A stretch of DNA of 64,000 nt from Brachypodius melanocephalos (taxonomy: Eukaryota > Chordata > Aves > Passeriformes > Pycnonotidae), in assembly GCA_013398615.1 (NCBI GenBank), contig VZSR01000680.1:541852-605851 (forward strand), read 5' to 3'. Made by a program: the position numbers and the translations under genes. This document shows positions 1 to 12,260 of the stretch, in pieces. A model generated the notes under the pieces. The model worked only from the letters and a program-made list of their open reading frames with translations. It was not told where the DNA came from and did no database searches. Position 1 is the stretch's first letter. Every line of letters begins with the position of its first letter.

Positions 1-3000
1 ATGTACATTTTTTTTCATGCAATGAAACACAAATCCTGGGAACGTCATGTTTTTGTGGCCCTATGTGCCGTGGCCCACAAATCAGTCTGAAAGCTGTGAT
101 CTTTTTAGAGATTACAGGCACAAAGCCCTGTATGGTTGCTTTTGTGCCAAATGCCTGTCCTGGCTGCATACAGCAGGTTTTAACTTTGACTACAGTATTG
201 GGACCCTTCTGAAAAATTTATAGCAAGTTGTAAAATAAATGAAAAAGTCATGGCCAGTTAAAAACAAACAAACAAACCCTACCAAAACCCCACAAACAAA
301 CCAACAACAAAAAAACCCTGAAGAAGATAAAGGTAGATGTCTCCTTCTCCTTTAATTTTCCACCCAATTTGCACTTCTGGAAACACCTGCTGCCATTCTA
401 TTGCTAGCTCAGACCTCCTTAAGGAAACAAGCTTCACCTGTGACATTCTCACTTGTGAAAGCCTTGGCCAGGTTTTGAACCCCATTTCTCTCAAGAAAGA
501 GCAGGAGCCACATGCAAATACCAGGAGAAATGGCTGACAGGACTCATTGTGTGGGGGCAAATGTTAAAAAGGTAAGTACAAATGTGATTTCTTTTCTTGA
601 AAAAGCGTCAGAAGACTATCTTGTATCTGATGTGGTGACATTACACTGTTTCTGCATTTTTATGTTTTTCTCTGTATGGCTCAGACTGTTAACATTTAGA
701 AGCTGTCTAATTTATTTTATTTTATTTATTGGATGGGGTCAGGCACTTTGTAAATTATGTACTGCATTCTCAGTGAATCAAAATATTTAGGTTGCTTGTG
801 TGGTTCAGTCTTTGGCATCATGTCACTAATTACTTTAACACAACTCTGAAATAATGACAAAAAGAAAATGCATTGAAAAGAATGAGAAATTAAACTTTGT
901 ACACCAAAACAAAAGCCACATTAAAATAGAAAATGTTATTGAAAGCAAAAAGTGGGTGACCAAATGTGCAGTCTGGATTCAGTAGAATGTTACATGGCAA
1001 GAGAAGAGACACTGAGCTCTGGATCTTCTCCAGGCAGAGGAAAATTTATGACATAAATTTTCTTTGATAAACATTCCTGAGAAACTTCTTTGTATTTTTA
1101 TCTTACTGAAAGTCTGTTTGTCTCAGTCCAGTGGTCTTCTTTACTTCTGTGTTTTTATTATTTTTTATATTGCCTTTCCGATTCTTTTATATTCCGAATA
1201 TACCTCAATGGCAACTGTTGAAGATCTGTCTTACAAGCTAATTGGTACTAGAAAGTAGTCAGCCCTGTACCTGGGTTGCTCTAGGGCTTTTGAAGAGTGT
1301 CCCCAGGTATTCTGATTTTCCCATATTTATGCTTCAGAACTCTGTGGCAGTATTTTCTCAGTTTTTCCCTGTACAAGGTACAGAAGCATTCCCAGGGGCC
1401 TTTAGCATCCTGCCCTGGCAATGTTTCTAGGCTCTAGCTGTCCCATGTAATGAGAGATGAGAAACAAGAGTTAAGCCTCCATAGAAATAGCAATAACAAG
1501 CCATTGGTCTGCTTTATACCATACTTATGTATTTATTTCTCTGTAATAGTGGCTGAATTGAGGTCTGTGTGCTGAAAGTAGGAGTTTAGGTTTTTGCTTT
1601 TACTTAGAAGTGGAAAATCACTCATAAAACTTCATCAGAGCACCGTTAAAATAAATTAAGGGTTATGTATGCTTTTGTAACTTTATAAATGAGATGTACC
1701 TCTACATACTCATTGATTGCTGCTCACTGTTTAAGGTGCGAGATGGCAACGTGTTTTTATATCTCCTTCCCTTGCATTTAATGTCATTAGAATCACCGCT
1801 TAATTTAGAGTTTAATCTTCACAGTGACTCGTATAACAAGTTAAATACCAATAGACTACATTTAATAAACACTGATTTGTATTAATCTTATGAAAGACTG
1901 TATACATAATGTTGGGATCCTGTGCTTGGCATACTAGAAATGAATATATTTCCAAATTTGTTCTGAATTTGACATTTCAGTATTTCTATTTATGAAACAT
2001 TTTCTAGATAGCAGTTACACGTGTGAGTCCTTACAGACTAAAAGAGAATAGAATGGGGAAAGAGTTTGCAGAATGTAGGAATGTTACCTCTTTTTCTGTT
2101 CTTTGTCTAATTGCAATTGCAGTCAAAACTGTAAACTGCTTCAGAGAGAGGATATTTCTTACAAAAGACCTATTTCTTCACTGTTCCTCCAGTAAAAAGT
2201 GAATAGCAAATGGTAATATTATTTGAAAGAACTTTATATTGCTACTTTTTGTAATCCAGTGAAGCATATAAAATGGAGGGCAGCCATGAATTAAACTCTG
2301 TTTGAGCCTTGCACACCTGCAAAGAGTTCAGTCTGGTTAGCTCAGGGTGGCTGTAGTTCTGTGCTAAAAGTGTCATGAATGACTGTAATGGCACTACAAG
2401 GAAACCACTTCTAGTAAGGAAAGCAGACAGTCAATGTGTGTGTGGGTGTGGAGAATTTGGGTGGCAAACACCAGAGCAAACCTCATGACCACAAGAGGAA
2501 GGCTGGAATGCCTTCACAAAACACACAGGAGGGGGTGATGTGGACTATTCCAAAACAACCTTGCACTCCTGGTTGCAGTGGGAGCAAACCTGTTTGTTTT
2601 AAACCCAGCGTCCTCAGTGAACAAGTTAGAGCAGACTAGAGTGGAAAAAGCAGTGAGATTAGAAATACAGAGACAAAATGCGGTGACTTTGTTCAATGGA
2701 TCAGTGATAAAAAGAGACGGAGTTCTTATTGTGGGAGTGATGAGTACGTGGTGGGATAAGAATTGTGAGAGCCATGAAGAAAAGCCCAGTGGGTTGAGCA
2801 GGAAGATCTCAATTTCAGTGCACTTGGAATCACACTTGACAATTATTATTATCTACCATTACAAGTAGATCAAAGTTGTGGTTTTAGGATACTCAGGCTC
2901 AGAAGCTTATGTTGCCTGTTAAGTGTTGATTTCTGCCAACCCCTCCTGTGCACCAGAGGAAAAGGGAGTAATTCCCCTTTGCTGGGAGTCTGTGTGTGAA

Positions 3001-6000
3001 TGTGTTGGGGTCTTTGCTGGGTGTATTGTGGCAGGCACTTACACCTTCACAGCAGTCATTGGGAGCGACACTGAGGGAGAACATCCTTGCTGGCATTGTC
3101 ACTGGAGAGGCACTGATAGCAAACAGAGCTGTCACTCCAAGGAATCATCCCTGTGACCAGCAAGGAATGCTGGTCTGAGGTGAGGCTGTGGCCATCACCT
3201 GGGATGGGATGTTCCATCCAAAACACAAGACTCAGAGCAATAGGTTCCTATTTTAGTAACATTTCGTGTTCAGAACCTTAATGAGGAACTGTAAATTTGA
3301 AACCCAGTTATCTTCTTAAATAATTTCAATCACAGCTCATTTCCATGGGTATGCTCTCTATTTTTATGACTATTTTTTTATGGTCCTGGTTTTGTTTAAT
3401 TTTTTTTGCAAGCTACTTCTGTGCAGACCAAGGATACTAAGATAAACAGTAAAGAGACCTTGTGTGCAACTGAAAGTATACAGAAATAATGAAACAATAA
3501 TAACCCCCAAAACAGAGGGGGTTAGGAGGTTGAGAGACCGACACAAGACTGGGATTGTGCCATGTCACTAATGTTTCCCAGTTTTACAATTAAAAGTTAC
3601 TTATTGCTAAAATAGATATGTAATTCAGTTTTAAATGTGTTTACATGCACTTTTTTAATTTCCAAAAATCCCTACTTATATTAGAGTTTGCAAGTATGTT
3701 GATGTTGAGATTCCTTTACCCTGGCTGATTCTGAGTGGATGGGATAAAAGAGTGAGTTTCAACCTCCTTTTAAAAAAAAAGGGACTTTATTGTACTATTC
3801 AGGGAAGTTTGAATTTAGATGAAGGTTCAGATTTCTTTTTAAGGGTAGCATCAGTCCTTTTTCACAGGGAAGGTTGCAGATGGTAGGGCCTTGCTAAAAG
3901 TGCAAGTGAATAACTGATAAATGAGGGCTTCCCACTTACAAATGAGATGGTTTTACTTTTCCTTGAAGAAATGCAGTAAATTGAAAAACTCTAAATAGCA
4001 CAGAAATTTCAGTCCTCCAGACCGCCTTCTCCTTCTCAGATTTTGCTATACTATATTGAGCATTCAGTTTTGCCAACACTGAACATGCCTGATGTGGCAT
4101 TTACATTCTTTTAAAAAAGGCATACATTAGTTTTATTTCTAAGAGTTAACTTCTCCTCTTGACACATGTACTTAATTCCCATTAATGGAAATGGCAGCTA
4201 GGCATGCACATTGGAAAGAAAAATCTGTTCCTAAGCATATGATCCAAACTGCATTGTAGCTAAACATTTCCATGCTCTGAAGCAAGCACTCATTATTTGC
4301 AAGATATTTTTCATAATAAATGCATCAACCCCGCTCTATTCTCCCTCCACTCTCCCGTAGTGTGTTGCAAAACACCCTTTCTTAGAAGTCTTACGGTTTC
4401 GTTCTTAATGCTGCAGTTGTCTTGAGTGTGTGCCTAAAAAAGAAAACCAATTTAGGATCTTCAGAGTTTTGCATATTTTCTGTGAGAATTTTCCAGTAAA
4501 TCGTTCCATGGAACATCTTACATTGCCTTGGACTTTGTAGGTCTCTGTTATTAAAACCTACAGTGGAAATAACAAACCCCAAAAAGCTCTTTTTTCCCCC
4601 CCAGAACTTCCTTTGCTGAAACTATTGCAGTATCTGCCAAAAGCACTAGAATGAAGTGATATCATTTAAGGATTAAAGAAAAAAAATATTGTTTCATTTA
4701 AGGTTTTTCTTCTTCCGATATGCTTGTCTAAAGTCTTGAGGATTCTGCCTGTGCAATATTCCAGAGTTATAGTATTTCTAACTTGAGCTGGGTGTATAAT
4801 TGATTTTTTTGGTTCACCTCTTCAACTGGAAAACCACAATAGCCAAAAAAAAAAAAAATTAGTTAAACACAAAAAATTTTTGTAGGAGTTTATGATTTCA
4901 GTTGTGTCCCCTCATGCAAATGAAAATCAGACTTTTTTGTTTAGTTCAATCCAAATTGTCCTCTTTTACTGGGACTTTTATTTTGGGGGGCACACCTTAA
5001 AGAGAGCAAAGCAAGAGAAATACAGATTCACTGAAATGCTAGGGGAGTAGTAAGGGGGTTTTAATTTTTCTCATCAGTTAAAGATATTTGAACTTGTATC
5101 TGAAGTCTCAGTTTGAGAAGAAAGATTTGAGAGCCTTAAATGTGGATGCTGGAGGTTGCAAGTGGGTTTTGTAATTATGACCCACTCAGTAAAAAGGGGC
5201 ACCAGAGCTTCCTATTACTAGTCAAAGTTTCAGAAGATAAAATTTCTTATGTTAAAAACTCGACAGTTGCATGTTATGTACATTTTCTTCTTTTTCAGTG
5301 GTTATTTATCTGAATTTCTCAGGTTTTCCACTTTCTGATATGCTAGCAGACTTTGTGACATGTCCTGGCAATTTCTAAAAAGCAAGCTAAAAGTTAATAC
5401 AAAATGATTTTTTAAAGGGTTTCAAGATTCCCTCAAACCACTTAACTTGCCTTTTCCCCATCTTGCAATTGCAATTGAACTTATGAGAAAATAATTTAAT
5501 CAGAAAGTCTATACTTAACTGTCTATATTCCAGTTATGTATATATAATCCATATAATCCAGAACAGTACAAGGATACCATAATACAGTATCACTACAACA
5601 ACAACAGTAAGTTGGCTTTTTTTTCTCCTCTTTGGGCACCACTCTTTTTCCCCCAGTCATCTGGGAGCAGGAGCTCAGTATTTGCAGAAAACATAAAATG
5701 AAGGTAATGAGGAAGAAGGTACCTGAGCACAAAATTTATTGGGGTAGGAGTAATTGTAAACTAGGTTAAGTAAAAGAAGAATTCATGTCAGACCCATTTA
5801 GGGTAGAGATCTCTATTTCCTTCCTAACTTCCATTTCCTCTCCCCTTCTCAGCTCTCCCTTTTGTTCAGTTATCTTAATTTTCTCTCCCACACTTTTATT
5901 TTTCTTTTTTTTCCTCCTTTTAATACGCTTCTCTGCTTCTTCCTAGTCTAGCCCAGGCCTTCTTCTATAATTCTTGATGTTGATGGTGGTTGCTTTGGTT

Positions 6001-6639
6001 TATAATCATATTAGCTGAGAGCCAGCAAACCAGGAGAACCAGCGTGCTAGGAATAATACTGGCTTGGAGGGAGGTATGTGATTGTTGTCCTGAAAAAGCT
6101 CAAATAGGAAATGATATGGGAAAGGAGTAAATCCATGTGAACAAAGGGAGGACATGGTAGAAGGGCAGTGGTGGAGTGGAGCTGAGTTGGTAAAAGGATA
6201 TGAGGTTACAGCTGACATGCAGTCAAAATACAGGTATTCCTGTTCTACCCAAATGGTTGAGATTGATGCTTCTTTTAATAAAAGGTGGTGTTAATCTTCC
6301 TCCAGATGTGGCTTCTGTGTAGCTTCACTCTGTAAACTTCTCACGAGGCCACGCGTGAGGAAATAGGGGAAGCAAAGCAAGAGCTGGGACAGAAGGAACA
6401 GCATTTGTGGATGGGCAGTGGTGCATCACAGGGAAAATGAAACACCAAGAAGAGGGGCCTTACAGAATGTGAATACAGAAATGAAGCATGTTTTAAACAA
6501 AACAGTAAAAGTAAAAAAACAAAGTCTGTGGGGAAAAAAGCTCGAACATCTATATATATGTATATATGTTTCAGCAGCATTAAGGGCTGTTGTTGACTGT
6601 GAGGCATGTGGGGTCTTTGTTTTTCATCCTTTTGCTGGA
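1..6639. other. Upstream non-coding DNA, no gene seen
   Basis: This is AT-rich sequence with many short chance ORFs on both strands (none over 100 residues) and no recognisable protein, tRNA or ncRNA. A CAAA-rich simple repeat lies at about 262-318. A unique, moderately GC stretch near 2930-3200 could be an unrecognised old repeat, but I cannot classify it. The region is either intergenic, or an intron of longer SOX5 isoforms that start further upstream. Confidence 0.7.
262..318 (+). repeat. CAAA-rich simple repeat
   Basis: This is a low-complexity A/C tract made of AAACAAAC-type units with interspersed CC pairs. It has no coding content. Confidence 0.75.
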
Positions 6640-6708
6640 GTTGACTAACTGTGTCAACTTGGGCAAGCTACTAAGCCTGCCTGCGTCTCAGTTTCCTTAT
6701 TTGAGGCC
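6640..6708 (+). mobile_element. MIR-like SINE fragment
   Basis: The stretch GTGTCAACTTGGGCAAGC followed by a CTCAGTTTCCTTATTTG-type segment matches the conserved central part of MIR (TGTGACCTTGGGCAAGTTACTT... CTCAGTTTCCTCATCTG). It is a short, diverged fragment in + orientation. MIR is an ancient amniote SINE, so an eroded copy in a bird is expected. Confidence 0.6.
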
Positions 6709-7009
6709 AAATTCTCTTACTAAGTAGCCTCCTACTCCACACAGAGATTTGCTGATTTGAATGGAGCCCCTGCAGAGTGAGATACTTTTCAATACAAATA
6801 AAGTTTTGGAATCGGCCCTAATTATATTTATTACCTGCAGAGGAGTAATGTGAGACTTAACATGGTTTGAGACCCTCAGATGAAAGAGAAAGTATTTGGA
6901 ATTGTTCTTTTTAATCATCTGCTGCCTTTTCAAAGTCTACTTCATGGCTGTCCTAAAAGGGATAGCTACGAAAAAAAAACAAATGAAAAACCCTTGTACA
7001 CATTAACAG

Positions 7010-7430
7010 GTTCGTCAGGCTCCCGTGAATGGACCTCTGTGGAAAATACTATTTGTCGGGGGCTACCGAAGGGAGTTGGTTTACCCTGCCCCGCAGTCAG
7101 GAGCCATTAGATCTCCCTCATGCCAGGAGTTGACAGATTGTGCTGGGCTCGGAGCGCCGTGGTGGTGGCAGGCAGGCTGGGGGCTGCCTTTGCACATCCT
7201 CCTGCCACAACATGAACCACAGCATCCACGGCATCCTCGCATACGCGTTTCCCTCCGTGGCTGGGCCGGCGCTCCTCGGTGGGGATGCGCAGGAATCGCG
7301 AGTGGGTTCGCTCCTGGTGATCAAAGCCAGCAGCCCAGCTGGTGATGCCTTTATACCAGCGCTGGGCTGATTGGCCTCTGCACGAGCCTGCTGGTTTCTA
7401 ACATATGCACCGAGAGCGAAAAGCAGCAAA
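7010..7430. promoter_or_regulatory. CpG-rich patch upstream of SOX5 promoter
   Basis: About two dozen CpGs fall within 420 bases, including clusters around 7150-7165 and 7230-7320, in otherwise CpG-poor flanks. Overlapping open frames on both strands here are unrelated to each other and look compositional. A TTTATACC at 7350-7357 could act as a TATA-like element. This may be the upstream arm of the SOX5 CpG island, a separate alternative promoter, or an enhancer; the sequence alone cannot decide. Confidence 0.5.
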
Positions 7431-7840
7431 TTAAACAGTGTAGCTGTTGGATATTAAAAATAATAGGCTCTTTTTTTTTTTTTTTCCCTGGTTGGCGATT
7501 TTTCTTAAGCCAGTGGGCATGAAAAATGTTGAAAGTTTTACGGATGCTCCGTGCAAATTTGTGTATACATTTCAAAAAGTAAACTTGCTATCTCCGTGCC
7601 ACTGGGAGGCAGGGATGAGAGGGGTGGCAGTGGACCTAACCGAACTGCTGTGGGGTCAAAACCACGTGCGTTTTAAAGGCCCTTAATGTTGTCCAGCTGC
7701 AGATTAAAAGGGGTGGAAGAGAGAAAAGAATTAGGGCAGGGGAACTGGAAAGAATGGGGTATAGATACGCGGTCCCGTGTGGGTGTGTATGCACGTGTGT
7801 GTGAAAGAACAAGGGAGCCCAATTTTTTTTCTTTTTTTTT
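7431..7840. other. Promoter-proximal non-coding DNA
   Basis: This is unique sequence with a poly-T tract (7471-7485), an E-box CACGTG at about 7662-7667, a TG-rich stretch near 7778-7803 and a T-rich end that runs into the gap. No gene is seen. Confidence 0.6.
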
Positions 7841-8623
7841 NNNNNNNNNNNNNNNNNNNNNNNNNNNNNNNNNNNNNNNNNNNNNNNNNNNNNNNNNNNN
7901 NNNNNNNNNNNNNNNNNNNNNNNNNNNNNNNNNNNNNNNNNNNNNNNNNNNNNNNNNNNNNNNNNNNNNNNNNNNNNNNNNNNNNNNNNNNNNNNNNNNN
8001 NNNNNNNNNNNNNNNNNNNNNNNNNNNNNNNNNNNNNNNNNNNNNNNNNNNNNNNNNNNNNNNNNNNNNNNNNNNNNNNNNNNNNNNNNNNNNNNNNNNN
8101 NNNNNNNNNNNNNNNNNNNNNNNNNNNNNNNNNNNNNNNNNNNNNNNNNNNNNNNNNNNNNNNNNNNNNNNNNNNNNNNNNNNNNNNNNNNNNNNNNNNN
8201 NNNNNNNNNNNNNNNNNNNNNNNNNNNNNNNNNNNNNNNNNNNNNNNNNNNNNNNNNNNNNNNNNNNNNNNNNNNNNNNNNNNNNNNNNNNNNNNNNNNN
8301 NNNNNNNNNNNNNNNNNNNNNNNNNNNNNNNNNNNNNNNNNNNNNNNNNNNNNNNNNNNNNNNNNNNNNNNNNNNNNNNNNNNNNNNNNNNNNNNNNNNN
8401 NNNNNNNNNNNNNNNNNNNNNNNNNNNNNNNNNNNNNNNNNNNNNNNNNNNNNNNNNNNNNNNNNNNNNNNNNNNNNNNNNNNNNNNNNNNNNNNNNNNN
8501 NNNNNNNNNNNNNNNNNNNNNNNNNNNNNNNNNNNNNNNNNNNNNNNNNNNNNNNNNNNNNNNNNNNNNNNNNNNNNNNNNNNNNNNNNNNNNNNNNNNN
8601 NNNNNNNNNNNNNNNNNNNNNNN
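7841..8623. other. Assembly gap (783 N)
   Basis: This is an unresolved run of N. It begins inside a poly-T stretch and ends at the edge of the GC-rich SOX5 promoter. Such gaps usually mark GC-rich or repetitive DNA lost in short-read assembly, and the N count may be an estimate rather than a real length. Open frames predicted across it are artefacts. Confidence 0.99.
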
Positions 8624-8985
8624 CTTATCCCCTCCACCCCTCCACGTTTTTTTAGGACATTGAAGGAGTTGACTTTTCCCGTTTGGCGGCGGCGGGCGAG
8701 CAGAATTAAAAGGAAAGGACAGGCCCCCGGAGGTCGCGCAGCGCGGCGGGGGGAGCTGCGCGATCATCCTGCTGCGAGCGCGCTGCCCCTTTAAGAGACT
8801 GGTCAAGGAGTCCTCGCTCAGAGCGAGCGAGCCGGGAGGGAGGGAGGGAGAGGGAGGGAGGGAGAGAGAGAGAGCGAGCGAGAGAGAAAATCAATCGGTT
8901 TAGAAGGTTTGGACTCACTTGACAGGTTCAGTTGGAGGCGACCATAGGTGGCTGCTGTGACAAAGGGAAATTGTGCTTTTCCAGC
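8624..8985 (+). promoter_or_regulatory. SOX5: SOX5 promoter edge and 5' leader
   Basis: This is the GC-rich stretch between the assembly gap and the start codon. It contains no ATG in any frame, so M1 at 8986 is the first AUG of any transcript starting here. Visible elements are an E2F-like TTTGGCGGC (about 8682-8690), an ATTAAAAGG (8704-8712) that could serve as a weak TATA-like box, NRF1-like GCGC-rich patches around 8738-8765, and CCCCTTTAAGAG near 8786. The transcription start cannot be fixed from sequence alone; it could lie inside the gap. A G-run/GA-repeat block occupies 8834-8887. Confidence 0.7.
8834..8887 (+). repeat. G-run array and GA repeat in 5' leader
   Basis: Seven GGG runs are separated mostly by single A residues (8834-8862), followed by a GA/GCGA repeat to about 8887. 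The first four runs form a textbook G-quadruplex pattern on the sense strand, so the structure could form in both DNA and mRNA. It lies about 125-150 nt upstream of the SOX5 start codon if the leader is unspliced. The tract is also likely to vary in length. Confidence 0.85.
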
Positions 8986-9023
8986 ATGCTAACTGACCCT
9001 GATTTACCTCAGGAGTTTGAAAG
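8986..9023 (+). CDS. SOX5: SOX5 first coding exon (N-terminus)
   Basis: ATG at 8986 opens the reading MLTDPDLPQEFE plus AG, the first two bases of an Arg codon. The exon ends at 9023 against a canonical donor, GTGAGT, at 9024. The third base of that Arg codon is the first base of the next exon (45219), so the exons join in phase to read ...QEFERMSSKRPAS, the start of the long SOX5 isoform. The start has A at -3, a good initiation context, and is the first ATG in the whole leader visible from 8624. The sequence just before it, TTGTGCTTTTCCAG (8971-8984), also looks like a 3' splice acceptor, so some transcripts could join an upstream exon at 8985. The exon adds only 13 residues and contains no domain. 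Confidence 0.96.
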
Positions 9024-11288
9024 GTGAGTCGAGTTGTTGGGGCGGGGGTGTGTGTATGTGTGCGGGGGTGTCTCTTCCCCCCCCCCACCTTTTATTTTTT
9101 TTAAATTCTATTCCGTGTTTTGTTTGTTGCATTATTGCATTCTTGTTATTTTATTTATTATTATTATTTATTTTTTCTAATTTATCCGAGCACGCCTTGT
9201 TGGCGCGCGTGTGCGCGGATGGGCAGCGGGCACACGGACACGCGGGGACGGGCGCGCAACTCCGGCGCTGGGCAGCGGGAGGCCGGGGAGAGGCGCTCCC
9301 TCCGCGTCCCCCCCGCGCCTCCTCGGCTTCCCCAGCGCCGTGTCAGTGACCGGGCTGGCGGGCTCCGCCAATCCCCCGGCCCCCGCGCGGTGCGTCCGCG
9401 GCGCTCAGCTTTGTTCCGGGGCCGCGGAGGCTGCCGTGCCCTGCTCTCCTGCACGCCCTCCCCTACCCCAGCCGGCCCGCCGAGCCACCTTCCTGGGCAG
9501 AGGCTCCTCGCTGCTGCCTGGGGGACTCCCCGGAAAGCGGTCAGAGGATGCCCGGTGGCGGCCAGGCGCGGGGTTCAACTTCCAACCTCAGGCTCCCGTC
9601 AAACTTGGGAAGGCGCTCTGCCGAGCACATGACCTTTTGTTGATCTAGCAGGAGCTATTATTTTTAGGCAAGTTAACATCCCAGCCCTCCGTCAGGAGAA
9701 CATCTTTCTGCCTGAGGAGAGAGGAAAAAAAAAACCAACCCAAAAACAAACAAACAGAAAAAGAAGAGGAAAAAGTGAAACTCTTGCCTCCAAGTTTTGG
9801 CCGTCGCCTCTGTCTCGGAGTGTCAAGAGCGGGGTCTGAGTATGACGAGCGGGCTTCGGGTATGACGTAGATGTGCCCGTCTCCCCCTGCCCGAAACAGG
9901 AGCCTTCCCTGCTTGGAATTAAGTTTTTTGCTGTCACTGGTGATGGCTTGTGATCTCCGAGAGTTTAGTCCTTATTTCGTATGATCTGGTTCTCCTAAGA
10001 CGTTTGGGAGCATTTTCTCAGGCGCTTGCACATACGTCCATTGATGGTCTCGCATCCCTCCCCTCCGGCTTCTTTCTTAAAGGTTATTAATAGCCCCTTG
10101 TGTGGCTGCAGTAAACAATCCAAACTTTCATTTCCAAGCAGTAAATGAGAGGATGCCAGGATGCGCGTTACTGAGGTTTTTCTCATCTTCGTGAAAGCTA
10201 CCTCCTGTATAAACATTTGGTTGTATCTGACTATGCAATACAAGCTAGGTGCTAGACCAGCTGGTTAAAAATATGCTAAGTCAAGCTGTTCATCGTTCAA
10301 ACCTACTGAATTTGATAGTAAAGGCATAGAAAAGAAGGCAAGATAAAAACATTTTAAGTGGGCTGAGGAACACGCATGCAAAGGAAGGACAGGAAAGAAC
10401 ACTTGAATTAAAAGATCGGAGAAAATTAAAATTTGGAAAGGCAGAAAAGAACTATTTTAACGCTTTCAATCCTCGTTCTGAAACTAGAACGCTTCCTTAC
10501 TAGAAAGTGAAATTGGCTTGGTTGCTCTACTCCAAGGTCGTCTTTAATGCAATTAATTTTCCAGACTGGAAATACTTGGCATTTTCCTTTGGTTTGTTAG
10601 CATTACAATAATGGAACAGAATTGGTTTTGTTCACGTGCACTGCATTAACTGTGTTCAGCTACCTGAGGAAACTGTTACTGCTTCTGATGTCAAATTTGA
10701 TCTGGCATCATGATCATGTGTTTGTCTTTTTCATATAATCAATAGATTCAAGTATTTCATCTGCTTCACTAAGTTTACACATAGAAATTTATAAGCAAGC
10801 AATTTTGATTATTCTTTGAACTTTGCGATGAACACAATGCTTGTAAACTCAGCAGAATGAAGTCTTTTCGTTTTCCTGCTGGGGGACTTTTTTTTTGGCT
10901 GAAGTCTCTCTGTGTTATAAATATAGATATTTATATAAATTTTATATATAAACAAGTCATTTGGGGCAACCATCATCCTTAGAATGAGCTTCTCTACTCT
11001 CTTCTTATTTTTTTTGCCCCTAGGCATACGTTTCATTTTCAGAGATCCCAGCTTTGCTCTTGTAAACATTCGAGTTAAATAATCAATACGCTGCTCTCCT
11101 TTTGCCATGCAGATAATAGCAAGCAGTAGAAATGGGAAGCAATAAAAGCAAACCTCAGGACATGCAATTTTTTTTTTTTTTTTAAAAATTTTGAAACTAT
11201 TTTCCCTCTGCAGTTGAAATTGGGGATACAGACCAGTATCTTTGTTAATCATTACCATTTGTTTACATTGTGTGTGTTTGACTGTAGT

Positions 11289-11441
11289 TACACACACACA
11301 CACAGACCCAGACGCTGTCCATGTAATATGTGTGTGTTTGTCAGTAAAAAGCCACGAGGACACGCTTTCTCTTACACAGAGACCCTCAGACCCACAAATG
11401 CCTGCAGAGTTGATGTGTGTGTGTGTGTGTGTATGTGTATG
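11289..11441 (+). repeat. CA and TG microsatellites in inverted arrangement
   Basis: A (CA)n run at about 11290-11304 and a (TG)n run at 11414-11441 lie about 110 bases apart, with smaller TGTGTG blocks nearby. The two runs are complementary and could pair in single strands. Both are likely length-variable. Confidence 0.85.
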
Positions 11442-12260
11442 CACGATGCACAGATCATTGTTTTTCAGATGTTTATGGCCGGTTCTTTTCTTGGATTCTT
11501 AGTCAGCACCGTTCTTGGAGCACATTTCTGCAGTTGCATGGGGTCCAGCTTGTCGTATCTGGGTGTCCCACTTCAGTTTTGTTACGATTATCCATCTCCC
11601 ACCATTCGTTCTTAAACTTGAATAGCAAATTACAAGGAGATAAAGATTTGTCAGGCAAAGTTGTTTGCAGTTCGCGTCTCAGAGCATCTGTATGTCTCTC
11701 AAGAGGTTGTTCTTCTTTCCCCGTTGTCTTTCCTGTGATGTTTCAGTGTATCTCAGTAAACTGCAAACACTTCAGAAACTTTCAGTCACCTCAGCTGAAG
11801 AGAGCTGAATTCAGGGGGTTTCTCTTCTGTGTCTGTGGCCATTAGCAGGGGGAATTTATGGTACACACTTAGAATGAAAATGATCCTCAGTATCAGACAA
11901 ATAAACACTCATTAATTCATTCAGCATCACGGGTAAATTGCAGTAGGTTTTGTGAATTAACATGTATAATTAATTACCGTGCCAAAATTGTGAGGATTTT
12001 CGTCCTTTCCTGAGAAGTTCCTTGCACGCCTTTATTTCTGTTTGTGGTTGTTGAGGTGCTTGATTGAGAGGAGCATCAGAATGCGTACGGTGAGGGGGAT
12101 GATGTTTGCAGCAACATTGTAGGGAGATATTATAACTGGAATCCACTCTGTGTGTTACACAGGGAAAGGGTAACTTCTGGGATGTACCGTGTGAGCGCCT
12201 GTGGCACCCTGAATTGGCTCTAAAGGTCTTGAAAAGAATAAGTCTTTTGTTGTTTGATTT

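Larger units (their letters stand above)
8680..9640. promoter_or_regulatory. SOX5: CpG island over the SOX5 first coding exon
   Basis: CpG dinucleotides are dense from about 8680 to 9640 except for a T-rich interval near 9090-9185. Density is highest between 9195 and 9560, in the first 600 nt of the intron. Surrounding intron sequence has only a few CpGs per kb. Weaker CpG content continues to about 9870, including two TGACG half-sites (9842-9867). The island almost certainly extends left into the N gap. Long open frames through 9120-9648 on both strands are a by-product of GC content. Confidence 0.85.

Noticed and set aside
7636..8806. Long open frames of 290-380 codons across the gap
   Set aside because: They consist mostly of unknown residues from the N run and have no real coding support.
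9120..9648. 110- to 170-codon open frames in the CpG island
   Set aside because: They overlap on both strands with Arg/Pro/Ala-rich content, as expected from GC-rich DNA lacking AT-rich stop codons. They lie just inside the SOX5 intron.
10809..11444. 211-codon open frame on the minus strand
   Set aside because: It starts in a (TG/CA)n repeat giving a His-Thr run, and continues with lysine-rich and Ile/Tyr-rich low-complexity sequence from AT tracts. There is no recognisable domain and one frame of this length is plausible by chance in 64 kb.
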